Shown: positions 6,883-13,475 of the stretch, in pieces
Numbering within the stretch: position 1 is the first letter of the stretch
Layout of the letters: the number at the start of each line of letters is the position of its first letter
IMG/VR virus record: IMGVR_UViG_3300041409_000622
Location: 1 to 37,523 of that record
Direction: 5' to 3' (one strand)
DNA from: a virus
DNA: 37,523 nucleotides
Position numbers and translations under genes: made by a program
The notes under the pieces: generated by a model
Told to the model about the DNA's origin: nothing
The model's database searches: none
What the model saw: the letters and a program-made list of their open reading frames with translations, nothing else

Positions 6883-7350
6883 ATGAGAAAACTAGCTTTA
6901 GGATTATCGATCGCAGTATTGTTTTGTTCAGGCTCGCAGGCGGGGTTCTTCGAGGATGTTTTTCGAGGGGCAAGTCCGGCTGGGCAGACGGCCGACGTGT
7001 TGGGCCGGGCCGTCCAAGATATCAAACAAGCGCAGCCTCCTAATATCCAGCCAGAGCTAGAGCGTATTTACACTGAATTGGCTCAGCGGTCAGACGAGGA
7101 TTTGTATTTCTTGAAAGCCGCGACAGACGTGTGTGGTTTCAAGGCTAGGTTGGATTGTAAAATAGCGCCGAGTGCCGCCGTTAAGCCTATTGTAGAAGTG
7201 TCACTCGAACGGCGTAAGGCCGCTGTTACGAGGAAGGATACTGACCAGTCGTTTCTTATTTCGGCAGGCGGTTTTCTAGTGAGCATTCTGTCATTGTGTG
7301 TGAGTGCTGGTTCTTTTCTTCGAACGACAAAGAAAACAAAGAAACGTTAG
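6883..7350 (+). CDS. Exported/membrane-anchored hypothetical protein
   Basis: Starts at ATG 6883 with GGAGG 9 bases upstream (GTG at 6880 is an alternative). Of about 155 residues, 1-20 form a signal peptide or anchor (LALGLSIAVLFCSGSQAG). The middle is helical with two cysteines (DVCGFKARLDCK), and a second hydrophobic helix lies near the end (FLISAGGFLVSILSLCVSAG) followed by a basic tail (RTTKKTKKR). Probably an inner-membrane protein with a periplasmic domain. It may be a lysogenic-conversion or phage membrane gene; function unknown. Confidence 0.55.
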   Translation: MRKLALGLSIAVLFCSGSQAGFFEDVFRGASPAGQTADVLGRAVQDIKQAQPPNIQPELERIYTELAQRSDEDLYFLKAATDVCGFKARLDCKIAPSAAVKPIVEVSLERRKAAVTRKDTDQSFLISAGGFLVSILSLCVSAGSFLRTTKKTKKR

Positions 7351-7497
7351 GCCCGACTCGTGTGAATTAAGAGATGGTCGGAGATTTTCAAGTTGTTACA
7401 GTTCCCCCTGCCCCTTCGATGATAAAATAAACGTAGGCGCTCTTTGTTTTACGGCTGGCAGATGCAGCCTGTGTCACGATGCGCAGCTCTACAATTA

Positions 7498-7506
7498 TGG
7501 TACAAT
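7498..7506 (+). promoter_or_regulatory. Extended -10 box before zinc protein gene
   Basis: TGGTACAAT ends 7 bases before the GTG of the zinc protein gene at 7514, so a transcript from it would have essentially no leader. No -35 match is seen. A second TACAAT lies at 7490-7495. Confidence 0.35.
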
Positions 7507-7513
7507 TCTATGC

Positions 7514-7921
7514 GTGAATTCTTGTCGCTACTGTAAACAATTGCTTCCAGACGAACAGCTTCATCCGAGTGGTTCGCAGTCTCATGCTCACGGTCGCGTC
7601 CAGGTGTATTGCTGCCGTCCGTGCAAAGCGCTGTTGATGCGCAAATATCGAGCTAATGAGGCCGGACGCCGCTCGGTGATGATTCAATCTAGAAAATCGC
7701 GCGCTGAAAGACCAGAAATGGTAAGGGCGCATAGGGCGGTATATAGAGCAGTGCATGGCGGTAAACTTCAACGCGCGGCGATCTGCCAATATCGAGGTTG
7801 TGTTAAACCAGCGCGCGACGGACACCATGAGGACTACGCAAAGCCGCTCGAAGTAATTTGGTATTGTCAGTATCATCACAAGCTCATTCACCGCAAGAAA
7901 TCTGCTGTAAAATACGCTTAG
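7514..7921 (+). CDS. HNH-like Cys/His zinc protein
   Basis: A 135-residue protein from a GTG at 7514; an upstream extension in the same frame has Cys-rich but unconvincing text. Two paired cysteine motifs (CRYC near the start, CCRPC about residue 36) form a zinc knuckle. A long basic helix follows. The end has C-x4-C (CQYRGC), then GHHEDYAKPLEVIWYCQYHH and LIH. This HH-x-DY-x-KPL-x-V-x-W-x-C-x2-HH pattern is a zinc-binding HNH-like fold common in phage proteins and possibly a nuclease. A paralogue lies at 10829-11314. Confidence 0.65.
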   Translation: MNSCRYCKQLLPDEQLHPSGSQSHAHGRVQVYCCRPCKALLMRKYRANEAGRRSVMIQSRKSRAERPEMVRAHRAVYRAVHGGKLQRAAICQYRGCVKPARDGHHEDYAKPLEVIWYCQYHHKLIHRKKSAVKYA

Positions 7922-8002
7922 GGTTGTTCCGTTTACGGCGGGCGGCACGCAAGCAGCGCTGTCAACGATTCGGCCTCTACTTGCCTCGTCGCTCGCCAAT
8001 AT

Positions 8003-8797
8003 ATGAACGCATTAATCGTCGGCGCCAACAAAACACCTATCCTCGACCATGTGGAATCGTCTCATTTTTTGCTCGTCGATGACGGCTCCGTGATTGACGC
8101 ACTGGTCATTCCTCCAAGAAGGAAGGTCGTCCATTTCGATGTCAGAAAGCACCACCTCAACCCGCTGCACGAAATGGATTACAGGCGGGCGCGGGAGTTC
8201 GTTTCAATACTCGACGCGATTTTCCCTGAAGGCGACAGCACGCTGACGAAGAAGAACGCCAATTTCGTTTTGCTCAACGCCCTCCTCGAAGAACCTACGC
8301 GGCTCGACAAGCTCCTGCGTGGCGACAAGCGCGACCCTGCGAAACAGGACGCCTACCAGAAGATAGCAACGCTGCTCCTGTCCCCGGTGCTGCACTCAGT
8401 GCTGTGCAAGCCGACGAATTTTTCAATGAAAGGCATTGTGCTGGCGCGGCTCGACCGTGCGGTGCTGGGAGATTTCGATGCGTTCGTTCTCGCCAACCTG
8501 CTCATCTCGCAATTCGAGGGACAGGTGATAATCCCGGACTTCGGCTTCTACGGTCGCGAGCACCACATCTCGCTTATCAGGCAAGACAGGCTTGTGGCCG
8601 GCGTCAATACGCTGTCACAGGTGCGGTCGGATGTTCTGCGGGACGCGCTTCTGACGATACCGAAGAGGATCCCCTCGTGTGCGCTATATGATGACGCGGA
8701 GCTGTTAGCGAAGTACGCGGGTCTGCGGCCTGACCCGACAAGGGAGGACAATCCGTACAACCGGTTCGTCAACGAAGCGATGGGCGTCGCGGCATAA
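8003..8797 (+). CDS. HerA/TraG-like protein without P-loop
   Basis: A 264-residue protein. The N-terminus ALIVGANKTPILD then FLLVDDGSVIDALVIPP and VVHFDVRKHHLNPL resembles the region after Walker A in VirD4/TraG/HerA-type ATPases (x-x-FD-x-x-x-x-x-NPL). Later parts FSMKGIVLARLDRAVLGDFD and GQVIIPDFGFYGREH resemble the sensor and a Walker B-like strand. No GxxxxGK[ST] P-loop is present, so it is either truncated, non-catalytic, or a phage-specific relative. It follows the zinc protein on the same strand. Conserved phage hypothetical is the safer name. Confidence 0.4.
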   Translation: MNALIVGANKTPILDHVESSHFLLVDDGSVIDALVIPPRRKVVHFDVRKHHLNPLHEMDYRRAREFVSILDAIFPEGDSTLTKKNANFVLLNALLEEPTRLDKLLRGDKRDPAKQDAYQKIATLLLSPVLHSVLCKPTNFSMKGIVLARLDRAVLGDFDAFVLANLLISQFEGQVIIPDFGFYGREHHISLIRQDRLVAGVNTLSQVRSDVLRDALLTIPKRIPSCALYDDAELLAKYAGLRPDPTREDNPYNRFVNEAMGVAA

Positions 8798-8858
8798 AGG
8801 ACGCGCCATGCGTGTTCCTTTATGCCTTTCGTCTGTAGGAAATGGACGGCTTCGCTGT

Positions 8859-9119
8859 TCATTTCTCTCCCGTTCTGCCGTGTCCTTTAGCCAATTTTGC
8901 AAGCCTGATGCTGACGACGGTGAGCCAGGAGATGTCAAAAGCGTCGGCCAAGGTTTCGTCGGTGCTGTTTTTGAGGCTGGCATAGGCGTCGTCAATTCCA
9001 GCGTGCCAGACGTCTTCAGAGGCTTGGTAAAGGGCGTCTACAACGAGCGCGCCATCTAGTCCTTCAGCGTTGCGTCGGAAATTGGCGTACAGGCGTTTGC
9101 GGAAGCTAGAGACTGACAT
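8859..9119 (-). CDS. Hypothetical phage protein
   Basis: An 86-residue, mainly helical protein (SVSSFRKRLYANFRRNAEGL, later VSIRLAKLAKGHGR). The ATG lies 6 bases after a TACAAT box and 12 bases after the stop of its upstream neighbour. No family recognised. It closes a minus-strand group beginning with the methyltransferase. Confidence 0.5.
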   Translation of the reverse strand: MSVSSFRKRLYANFRRNAEGLDGALVVDALYQASEDVWHAGIDDAYASLKNSTDETLADAFDISWLTVVSIRLAKLAKGHGRTGEK

Positions 9120-9131
9120 AAGGACATTGTA

Positions 9132-9305
9132 CTACTTTTCCTCCCGCCTTTTATACAGCCCGCGCCCGATAACGGTGTTCACAGGCTTCGGGAGCGGCGT
9201 GTCGGGCACGTACTTGGTCTCCCGATTCGGGCACTGTCCGCGCAGGCGTTGCACTTTCCATTGATGGTCTGGGCCTGGGCGACGGCAGTTCTTGCAGGGG
9301 GGCAT
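9132..9305 (-). CDS. Small zinc-finger-like protein (57 aa)
   Basis: It encodes 57 residues starting MPPCKNCRRPGPDHQWKVQR and containing a later QCP. The CKNC pair, a His and one more Cys could bind a metal. It starts 4 bases before the methyltransferase stop (coordinates 9305 versus 9309) and is on the same strand. No family recognised; coupling to its neighbours supports it. Confidence 0.5.
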   Translation of the reverse strand: MPPCKNCRRPGPDHQWKVQRLRGQCPNRETKYVPDTPLPKPVNTVIGRGLYKRREEK

Positions 9306-9308
9306 ACG

Positions 9309-9758
9309 CTACTTGGCTGGCTGGTGCTCATTACCGCATCCAGTACATATACATCCCGGTTGAGGTTCAGCGGGTGACCGTAAGATGAAACAGGCTATGG
9401 GGGATGGGCTTCTAGACGGGTCCTTCGTGTCGCATTCGAGCCAGCGTACTCGTCCTGCTGATCGAATTTCGGCGCCAGCTTCAACGAGCAGGTTGACGTA
9501 GCTCTGCACGGGGATGAGTAGGACGACTTGCCTGCCCTTCCTATTCTGTTCGATGGCTTTGTGCACCCAGGCCGTGGGGCCGAAACCTCCGCCGTCGTGC
9601 TTGCGGAATGGTGGATTCACATAACTCGATTTACCCCAGTCCATCTGAAGGCTATCGAAGCCTTCAGGCTTCGGGAACGGGCACGGGTCGAAGTCGAATT
9701 GGAATTCCTTATCGAGCTGCTGATAAACATCGGGTGGCGTGAGCCAGTAACGCTCCAT
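9309..9758 (-). CDS. Phage Dam-type DNA N6-adenine methyltransferase
   Basis: A 149-residue protein beginning RYWLTPPDVYQQLDKEF, then DFDPCP at 22-27 and YVNPPF at 46-51, the NPP[YF] catalytic motif of adenine-N6 methyltransferases. AWVHKAIEQNRKGRQVVLL and RVRWLE complete the phage DNA N-6-adenine-methyltransferase pattern. It would transfer a methyl group from S-adenosylmethionine to adenine in DNA, perhaps to evade host restriction. The C-terminus carries an extra CICTGCG knuckle, about residues 137-143. A 9-bp inverted repeat lies just upstream (9776-9805). Confidence 0.85.
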   Translation of the reverse strand: MERYWLTPPDVYQQLDKEFQFDFDPCPFPKPEGFDSLQMDWGKSSYVNPPFRKHDGGGFGPTAWVHKAIEQNRKGRQVVLLIPVQSYVNLLVEAGAEIRSAGRVRWLECDTKDPSRSPSPIACFILRSPAEPQPGCICTGCGNEHQPAK

Positions 9759-9775
9759 ATTGTTTACGCTTGAAC

Positions 9776-9805
9776 GTACAGCCGCGCTTGGGAGAACGGC
9801 TGTAC
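9776..9805. repeat. Perfect 9-bp inverted repeat upstream of methyltransferase gene
   Basis: GTACAGCCG (9776-9784) pairs with CGGCTGTAC (9797-9805) around a 12-base loop, 18 bases before the methyltransferase ATG. It could be an operator that lets the methyltransferase gene be regulated, or an RNA hairpin. There is no T-run that would make it a terminator. Confidence 0.45.
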
Positions 9806-9912
9806 ACTCAAACGCCCAAGCTAATAATATTTCAATTCTCTCATGCCCCGTCCCGCTGTCCAGTTCCGCTCGCTGCGGAATCGTGGGGTGGTAAAAGGAC
9901 GCGGCTAAGGGA

Positions 9913-9990
9913 CACGCCTCACGGGACGCCGCGGACTATCGTGACGGCCCTTGGGCTGTTCGATAGCCCGCAAGGTGTTCGTGAGGCGTG
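9913..9990. ncRNA. Long multi-part hairpin, possible structured RNA
   Basis: CACGCCTCACG (9913-9923) pairs perfectly with CGTGAGGCGTG (9980-9990). Inside, GCGG-a-CTATCG pairs with CGATAG-c-CCGC, and CGGCCC pairs with GGGCTG over a TT loop. The result is a long stem with one large asymmetric internal loop. Strand of expression is not known. The pairing is seen directly; being an RNA gene is inference. Confidence 0.35.
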
Positions 9991-10089
9991 AGCTTCAGGC
10001 ACCAACGTGTCTCGGCTCCCACTGTGACATTCGTGCATCGGTAGGTTTCAGTGAAACAGTAACGCTTGGCGGGGCTGTCAGGTGCACTG

Positions 10090-10282
10090 TCCGCCACGGT
10101 GCCGTCGTTGGCGCTAGCCACGACCTGATTAGGTTTGCGGCCTCGCCCCCGAGCGTTAGCGAAGAGGGGCGATGGCTATGGGGCAGTCCAGCCGGTAGGC
10201 GGCGTGCGGATGCACGGGAATAAGACCATAGAGTCAAACGTAATCAGGTCGTGGCTGGATAGCCCGACGGCACAGTGGCGGA
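10090..10282. repeat. Imperfect 48-bp inverted repeat
   Basis: 10090-10137 and 10235-10282 are inverted copies with 39 of 48 matching positions. The inner block AGCCACGACCTGATTA is perfect at 16 of 16. The spacer is 97 bases and contains a further hairpin. Because of the symmetry both strands encode a similar peptide (IRSWL-x-x-x-TA-x-WR), which may be a by-product of the repeat. Confidence 0.6.
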
Positions 10283-10368
10283 AATGTAGGAATTGCAGGC
10301 ATTGTCAGGGTGGACACAGTTGTAGGTACAGTGAGTAGGACTGTGGGAAGGGGTGTAGGTAGGTTGTT

Positions 10369-10770
10369 CTAGAGGAAAAAGACGGCAGTCATGATAAGGA
10401 TGGTGCCGAGGAGCCAAATGCCTAGGGAAATTGCTGCCCAGATGCCAGTGATGAGGTAGGTTCGGTTAATGTCCTTCAGCCAGCGCTCCTCTCGGTCGCC
10501 GGCGAGGTAGAAATCTACGGTGTGCATGTAAGCGTGAAGGTAGGTGTATGCGATGACGAAGGCCACCAGACCAAGGGAATAGGTTCCAGCGGCGGTTTTT
10601 AAGAAACGTATGACTGGGAATGGGCGTGAGGCGAAGTAGTACAGGGCGACACCTGCAGCAAATAATCCCGCACTATTGCCGGCGCCGATAAGTTTTATGC
10701 CGTCTGCCCATCGGTCAATAATGAACTCGATTTTGAGCGGCTCGGTACGTTTAGGATCGCCTCGGAGCAT
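10369..10770 (-). CDS. Four-helix membrane protein
   Basis: A 133-residue protein with hydrophobic helices at about 31-50 (AGLFAAGVALYYFA), 60-80 (GTYSLGLVAFVIAYTYLH) and 106-132 (ITGIWAAISLGIWLLGTILI). GAGAGGGG stands a few bases before the ATG. Function unknown; a phage inner-membrane protein such as a superinfection-exclusion factor is possible but not shown. The gene divides the hairpin-rich DNA from the plus-strand accessory genes. Confidence 0.6.
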   Translation of the reverse strand: MLRGDPKRTEPLKIEFIIDRWADGIKLIGAGNSAGLFAAGVALYYFASRPFPVIRFLKTAAGTYSLGLVAFVIAYTYLHAYMHTVDFYLAGDREERWLKDINRTYLITGIWAAISLGIWLLGTILIMTAVFFL

Positions 10771-10790
10771 GTTTATCCCCTCTCTATATT

Positions 10791-10818
10791 TTGGCGTTTT
10801 TCATGCGTGTTGTACAAT
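10791..10818 (+). promoter_or_regulatory. Candidate promoter for interrupted zinc gene
   Basis: TTGGCG at 10791-10796 and TACAAT at 10813-10818 are 16 bases apart, in the gap between diverging genes. The gene start follows the -10 box by 10 bases, with AAGGA between. Confidence 0.4.
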
Positions 10819-10828
10819 GTAAGGACGT

Positions 10829-11314
10829 ATGAAGAAATGCCTGAACTGCGAGGGCAATTGTTTAGAGAGCGAATTTTCGGCTAGTTGGAAGGGAAGATGT
10901 AAGCCGTGTTGGGCTGCGCGGATGCGCATTTATAGGAAAACTGGGAGGGGATGAGAGGTCGGCCAGCTCTGTCGGCGGAACTATCAAGATCGTCATCCAG
11001 AGAGAGTTCGGGCGAGCAGGGCAAAGCTGAGACAGACGGAAAAGTACAGGGAGTACCATCGGGCATATGCGCGGCGGTATCGGGCGGAACACCCGGAAGA
11101 GCTGATAAAGGAAAATGCGCGGCGGAAGCTAAGCGTGGCGGTCGAACTGGGCTTCGTGGTCAAAAAGCCTTGCGAGGTTTGTGGTGATAAAAAAGTCCAG
11201 GCGCACCATCACGATTATTCCAAACCGGTCAGCGTGGTTTGGCTGTGCGCAAGGCACCATAAGCAGTACCACGTTCAGCTATCCACAGCTGGGCTGCCTT
11301 CATACGAAATTTAG
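10829..11314 (+). pseudogene. HNH-like zinc protein interrupted by an in-frame TGA
   Basis: From ATG 10829 (AAGGA before it) the frame gives KKCLNCEGNC and CKPCWAARMRIYRKTGRG, then TGA at 10952-10954, and continues in the same frame for 119 more codons to 11314. The second part ends with CEVCGDKKVQAHHHDYSKPV, then VVWLCARHHKQYH, the same C-x2-C ... HHxDYxKP-x-x-V-x-W-x-C-x2-HH signature as the gene at 7514-7921. The upstream zinc knuckle and the downstream HNH-like end are thus parts of one ancestral gene split by a nonsense codon. Readthrough, two proteins made separately, or decay cannot be told apart here. Confidence 0.6.
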
Positions 11315-11330
11315 GTGATACACTCTGTGT

Positions 11331-11429
11331 ATGCCTGTTTATTTCGGAACTGTCACTGTGCGAGAGCAGCGGAATCTCCGCTCTTCCCGCTCCGTAATAG
11401 GAGGCATCGACAAAAGCCCTCGCTCGTAA
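11331..11429 (+). CDS. Very small ORF after zinc gene
   Basis: 32 residues, MPVYFGTVTVREQRNLRSSR then SVIGGIDKSPRS, starting 6 bases after TGATACACT (an extended -10 box) and stopping inside the hairpin at 11417-11438. Small size and lack of a ribosome-binding site make it uncertain; a leaderless transcript would explain it. Confidence 0.3.
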   Translation: MPVYFGTVTVREQRNLRSSRSVIGGIDKSPRS

Positions 11430-11438
11430 GAGCGGGGG
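11417..11438 (+). terminator. GC-rich hairpin, possible terminator
   Basis: CCCTCGCTC (11417-11425) pairs with GAGCGGGGG (11430-11438), with one T-G pair, over a GTAA tetraloop. TTGCGTCGTTATT follows, a poor T-tract, so termination may be weak. Confidence 0.45.
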
Positions 11439-11490
11439 TTGCGTCGTTATTGAGGTTGGTTTGGAGCGGAGCGGATAATCACGTTAAACA

Positions 11491-11622
11491 ATGTACGAGA
11501 TTCGTGTGTATCGGCTTGAAGGAAAAACTCGTGTCCGCACGGCGAAGCTAAGAAGTCCCATCGGGTTCTTCGCATGGTGCCGGTTGTGGAAAACGCTCAA
11601 AGCATATTCGGTGAAGAATTAG
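11491..11622 (+). CDS. Small conserved-looking protein (43 aa)
   Basis: The frame gives MYEIRVYRLEGKTRVRTAKL, then FFAWCRLWKTLKAYS. The text reads like a compact, basic, natural protein with a Trp-rich second half. No clear Shine-Dalgarno is seen before the ATG. No function can be assigned. It lies alone between hairpins. Confidence 0.45.
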   Translation: MYEIRVYRLEGKTRVRTAKLRSPIGFFAWCRLWKTLKAYSVKN

Positions 11623-11866
11623 AAGCAAATGCCGCTTCGCTCCCAGCCAGTCTCAAATCCGCAGACCACAAGTCTTCCCACGGGGAAGCACAAAAGCTTG
11701 GTCGGCGCATTTAGATTTGGTTTTTCCCACGGGGGCTTTTTCTTTTCTCTTCCTTTGCTTCTTCTTGGACTTGTTGCTTTCGTTCTGTTTTCTTTTAAGG
11801 CAACGGGTGAAACTGGTTCTCACCACTGCTATTCAGGGATAGAGTATCGTTTGGGGAGAGAGGGAA

Positions 11867-12418
11867 ATGGTGGTTGGAGATCTTATTGGCCCGATTGCAC
11901 CGATTCTTGGCGGGCTGGGAGCGGTTATTGGCGCATGCATTGGTGCGGCGGTCACCTTCATATATGTGGTGAAAAGAAAGCGGGTGCTTTTCACAATAGA
12001 GGAAACAGAGGATTTGCTCCAAGCTCTGCGCGCTGAAGACGATTCGATAACAATAAATATAAGTGGATCGCCGGTGTCGAGTTTTAACCGATGCAGGATC
12101 AATGTAAAAAACGTCGGCAATACAGCAATTCAGAATTTCCAATTTGATGTAACTACAGGGGTGCATCGCGGCTACTTTGCCATTGGTCCATTAGGCAACG
12201 ATGAATCAATTAGAAGTGCGATCGATCTTGGTTTGATCCTGGGGCCGACTGGTGGCCGCGTGATGCTGCCATTCTTTAATAAGGGTGAGGAATTCGGTGT
12301 AGTTCTCCAATTTGATGGCCCCGCAATTGATTGTGAGGTCAGCTGTCGGATGGAAGATGTGGTGGTGAAGGTGAAAAAAATAAAGGGGATCAACGCAAAC
12401 GAGATTGGGGTGCCGTGA
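11867..12418 (+). CDS. Membrane-anchored protein, unknown function
   Basis: A 183-residue protein with a start well placed after GAGAGAGGGAA. An N-terminal helix (about residues 5-35, PIAPILGGLGAVIGACIGAA then VTFIYVV) followed by KRKR would anchor it with the rest in the cytoplasm. The remainder is beta-rich (SITINISGSPVSSFNRCRIN, VGNTAIQNFQFDV). No catalytic motif. It may be a phage or host membrane protein carried in the accessory zone. Confidence 0.6.
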   Translation: MVVGDLIGPIAPILGGLGAVIGACIGAAVTFIYVVKRKRVLFTIEETEDLLQALRAEDDSITINISGSPVSSFNRCRINVKNVGNTAIQNFQFDVTTGVHRGYFAIGPLGNDESIRSAIDLGLILGPTGGRVMLPFFNKGEEFGVVLQFDGPAIDCEVSCRMEDVVVKVKKIKGINANEIGVP

Positions 12419-12437
12419 GAAGGGTTAAGATAAGTGG

Positions 12438-12539
12438 GTGGATTTCAATACCGAACGTGAACGCCAGAACATCGCGTGTTTCTTTTTAGGACTGGTCTGT
12501 GGTCTGTTTATCTGGGCGCTGCACGCTCTACTGATTTAA
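12438..12539 (+). CDS. Single-span micro-membrane protein (33 aa)
   Basis: Begins with GTG, VDFNTERERQNIACFFLGLV, then CGLFIWALHALLI before a TAA. The charged head with a hydrophobic tail is a typical single-pass membrane protein. It starts 19 bases after the preceding gene. Because it is short and GTG-started it may be chance, but the hydrophobic composition is persuasive. Confidence 0.4.
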   Translation: MDFNTERERQNIACFFLGLVCGLFIWALHALLI

Positions 12540-12694
12540 ATGTCTCCCTTTGGTAGCGGTGGGTGAGCCCCAGAAGGACGGCAAATGTCGGGTCCGCGAT
12601 GTGAAACAAATAGGTTGCAGGTTCGGTTCTCGTATTGTGCCTAGTACGGGAAAGTGAGTACAATGACAGCCTAGAGTGTAATTAGGGGGCAGCC

Positions 12695-13147
12695 ATGCTT
12701 GCGATACGGGCGGCGCAAATTGTTGGCTTGATGATTGGAGCGATGCCGACAACGGTTCTCGGGCAGGATTTCTATAGCAATGTGCTTAATGGAGCGGCTT
12801 CAATGGGTGGCGCGTATATGTCGAATGCGCCAATGCCGGCAGCGGTGCCGCTCTATCCACACACAACGATGGCGCCCGCGCCCACGATGGCTCCCGCCCC
12901 TTCCCAATCCTATCAAGATCCTTTCCGGCAAAATCATACGGTAGATACCGGAGGCGGTCAGTCTTCGAACGCTCATATCCAGACCATCAGTCCGCAGCAG
13001 CTGCAACACCTGCAACAAAATCAGGTGCAAATGCAGCCTAACGTACAGCACATGCAGCCGCAGGTTGAATACCAGCCGCAAGTGATGCGAGCGCCGGTAA
13101 CGGGATTCAACGCGCCCCAACCGCGGGCGCCCGTACGGCGGCATTAG
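12695..13147 (+). CDS. Exported Pro/Gln-rich low-complexity protein
   Basis: A 150-residue protein with a signal peptide (RAAQIVGLMIGAMPTTVLGQ, cleavage near residue 23-24). The mature part is low-complexity, rich in Pro, Gln, Met and Asn, with a Met-Ala-Pro-Ala-Pro repeat (TMAPAPTMAPAPSQS) and Gln-rich stretches (LQHLQQNQVQMQPN). AGGGGGC lies about 7-12 bases before the ATG. Probably secreted or periplasmic and disordered. It forms a pair with the next exported Gln-rich gene. Confidence 0.6.
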   Translation: MLAIRAAQIVGLMIGAMPTTVLGQDFYSNVLNGAASMGGAYMSNAPMPAAVPLYPHTTMAPAPTMAPAPSQSYQDPFRQNHTVDTGGGQSSNAHIQTISPQQLQHLQQNQVQMQPNVQHMQPQVEYQPQVMRAPVTGFNAPQPRAPVRRH

Positions 13148-13159
13148 GAAGGAGGGGTG

Positions 13160-13471
13160 ATGTTTCGCACTTTCGTAGTCTTAGGCGCGTCGATTGTTTG
13201 GATTTTAACGGGTGGTTCTGCACGAGCGCAGGCACCGACCTGTGAGCAGATGCTATATGCGTTAACGACGGCACCACCTGGAACATATTCGCCGGACCAA
13301 GCACAAGTCATCGCAAATGCGTACAACGCGAACTGCCTTGCTCAGCAGTATCAACCGCAATATCAACAGCCGCCTCAACAATATTACTCTCAGCAATCTG
13401 ATGAAGATCGTAACGCTGAGGCAGCCGGGGAGGCGCTAGGGGCATTTATCGGTGGCTTGATGCGGCGGTAG
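13160..13471 (+). CDS. Exported Gln-rich protein
   Basis: From ATG 13160 (GGAGG just upstream; a GTG at 13157 is an alternative) the protein has about 103 residues. The signal peptide is RTFVVLGASIVWILTGGSAR-AQA. The mature part begins PTCEQMLYALTTAPPGTYSP with two cysteines, followed by a Tyr/Gln-rich stretch (QQYQPQYQQPPQQYYSQQS) and a glycine-rich end. It follows the previous gene by about 12 bases and is followed by a terminator. Confidence 0.6.
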   Translation: MFRTFVVLGASIVWILTGGSARAQAPTCEQMLYALTTAPPGTYSPDQAQVIANAYNANCLAQQYQPQYQQPPQQYYSQQSDEDRNAEAAGEALGAFIGGLMRR

Positions 13472-13475
13472 AGCT

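Larger units (their letters stand above)
9806..10368. other. Hairpin-rich stretch without a convincing gene
   Basis: About 560 bases between two minus-strand genes. It holds hairpins at 9864-9880 (TTCCGC/GCGGAA), 9913-9990 (long stem, listed separately) and 10143-10172 (TCGCCCC/GGGGCGA), all within or near a 48-bp inverted repeat at 10090-10282. Frames in it are short, mutually overlapping and without known motifs. A structured RNA, a replication or packaging site, or a decayed mobile element are all possible. Confidence 0.5.

Noticed and set aside
9995-10237. 80-codon minus-strand ORF in the hairpin-rich region
   Set aside because: Arginine/proline-rich text, no ribosome-binding site, its recognisable part is explained by the inverted repeat at 10090-10282.
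11629-12036. 135-codon plus-strand ORF with a hydrophobic segment
   Set aside because: Its second half overlaps the better-supported gene at 11867 in another frame and reads as low-quality protein; the hydrophobic stretch comes from a T-rich DNA run after a hairpin.
12540-12690. T-arm-like text (GGTTCGGTTCTCG) suggesting a second tRNA
   Set aside because: No pairing acceptor or anticodon arm could be found around it.
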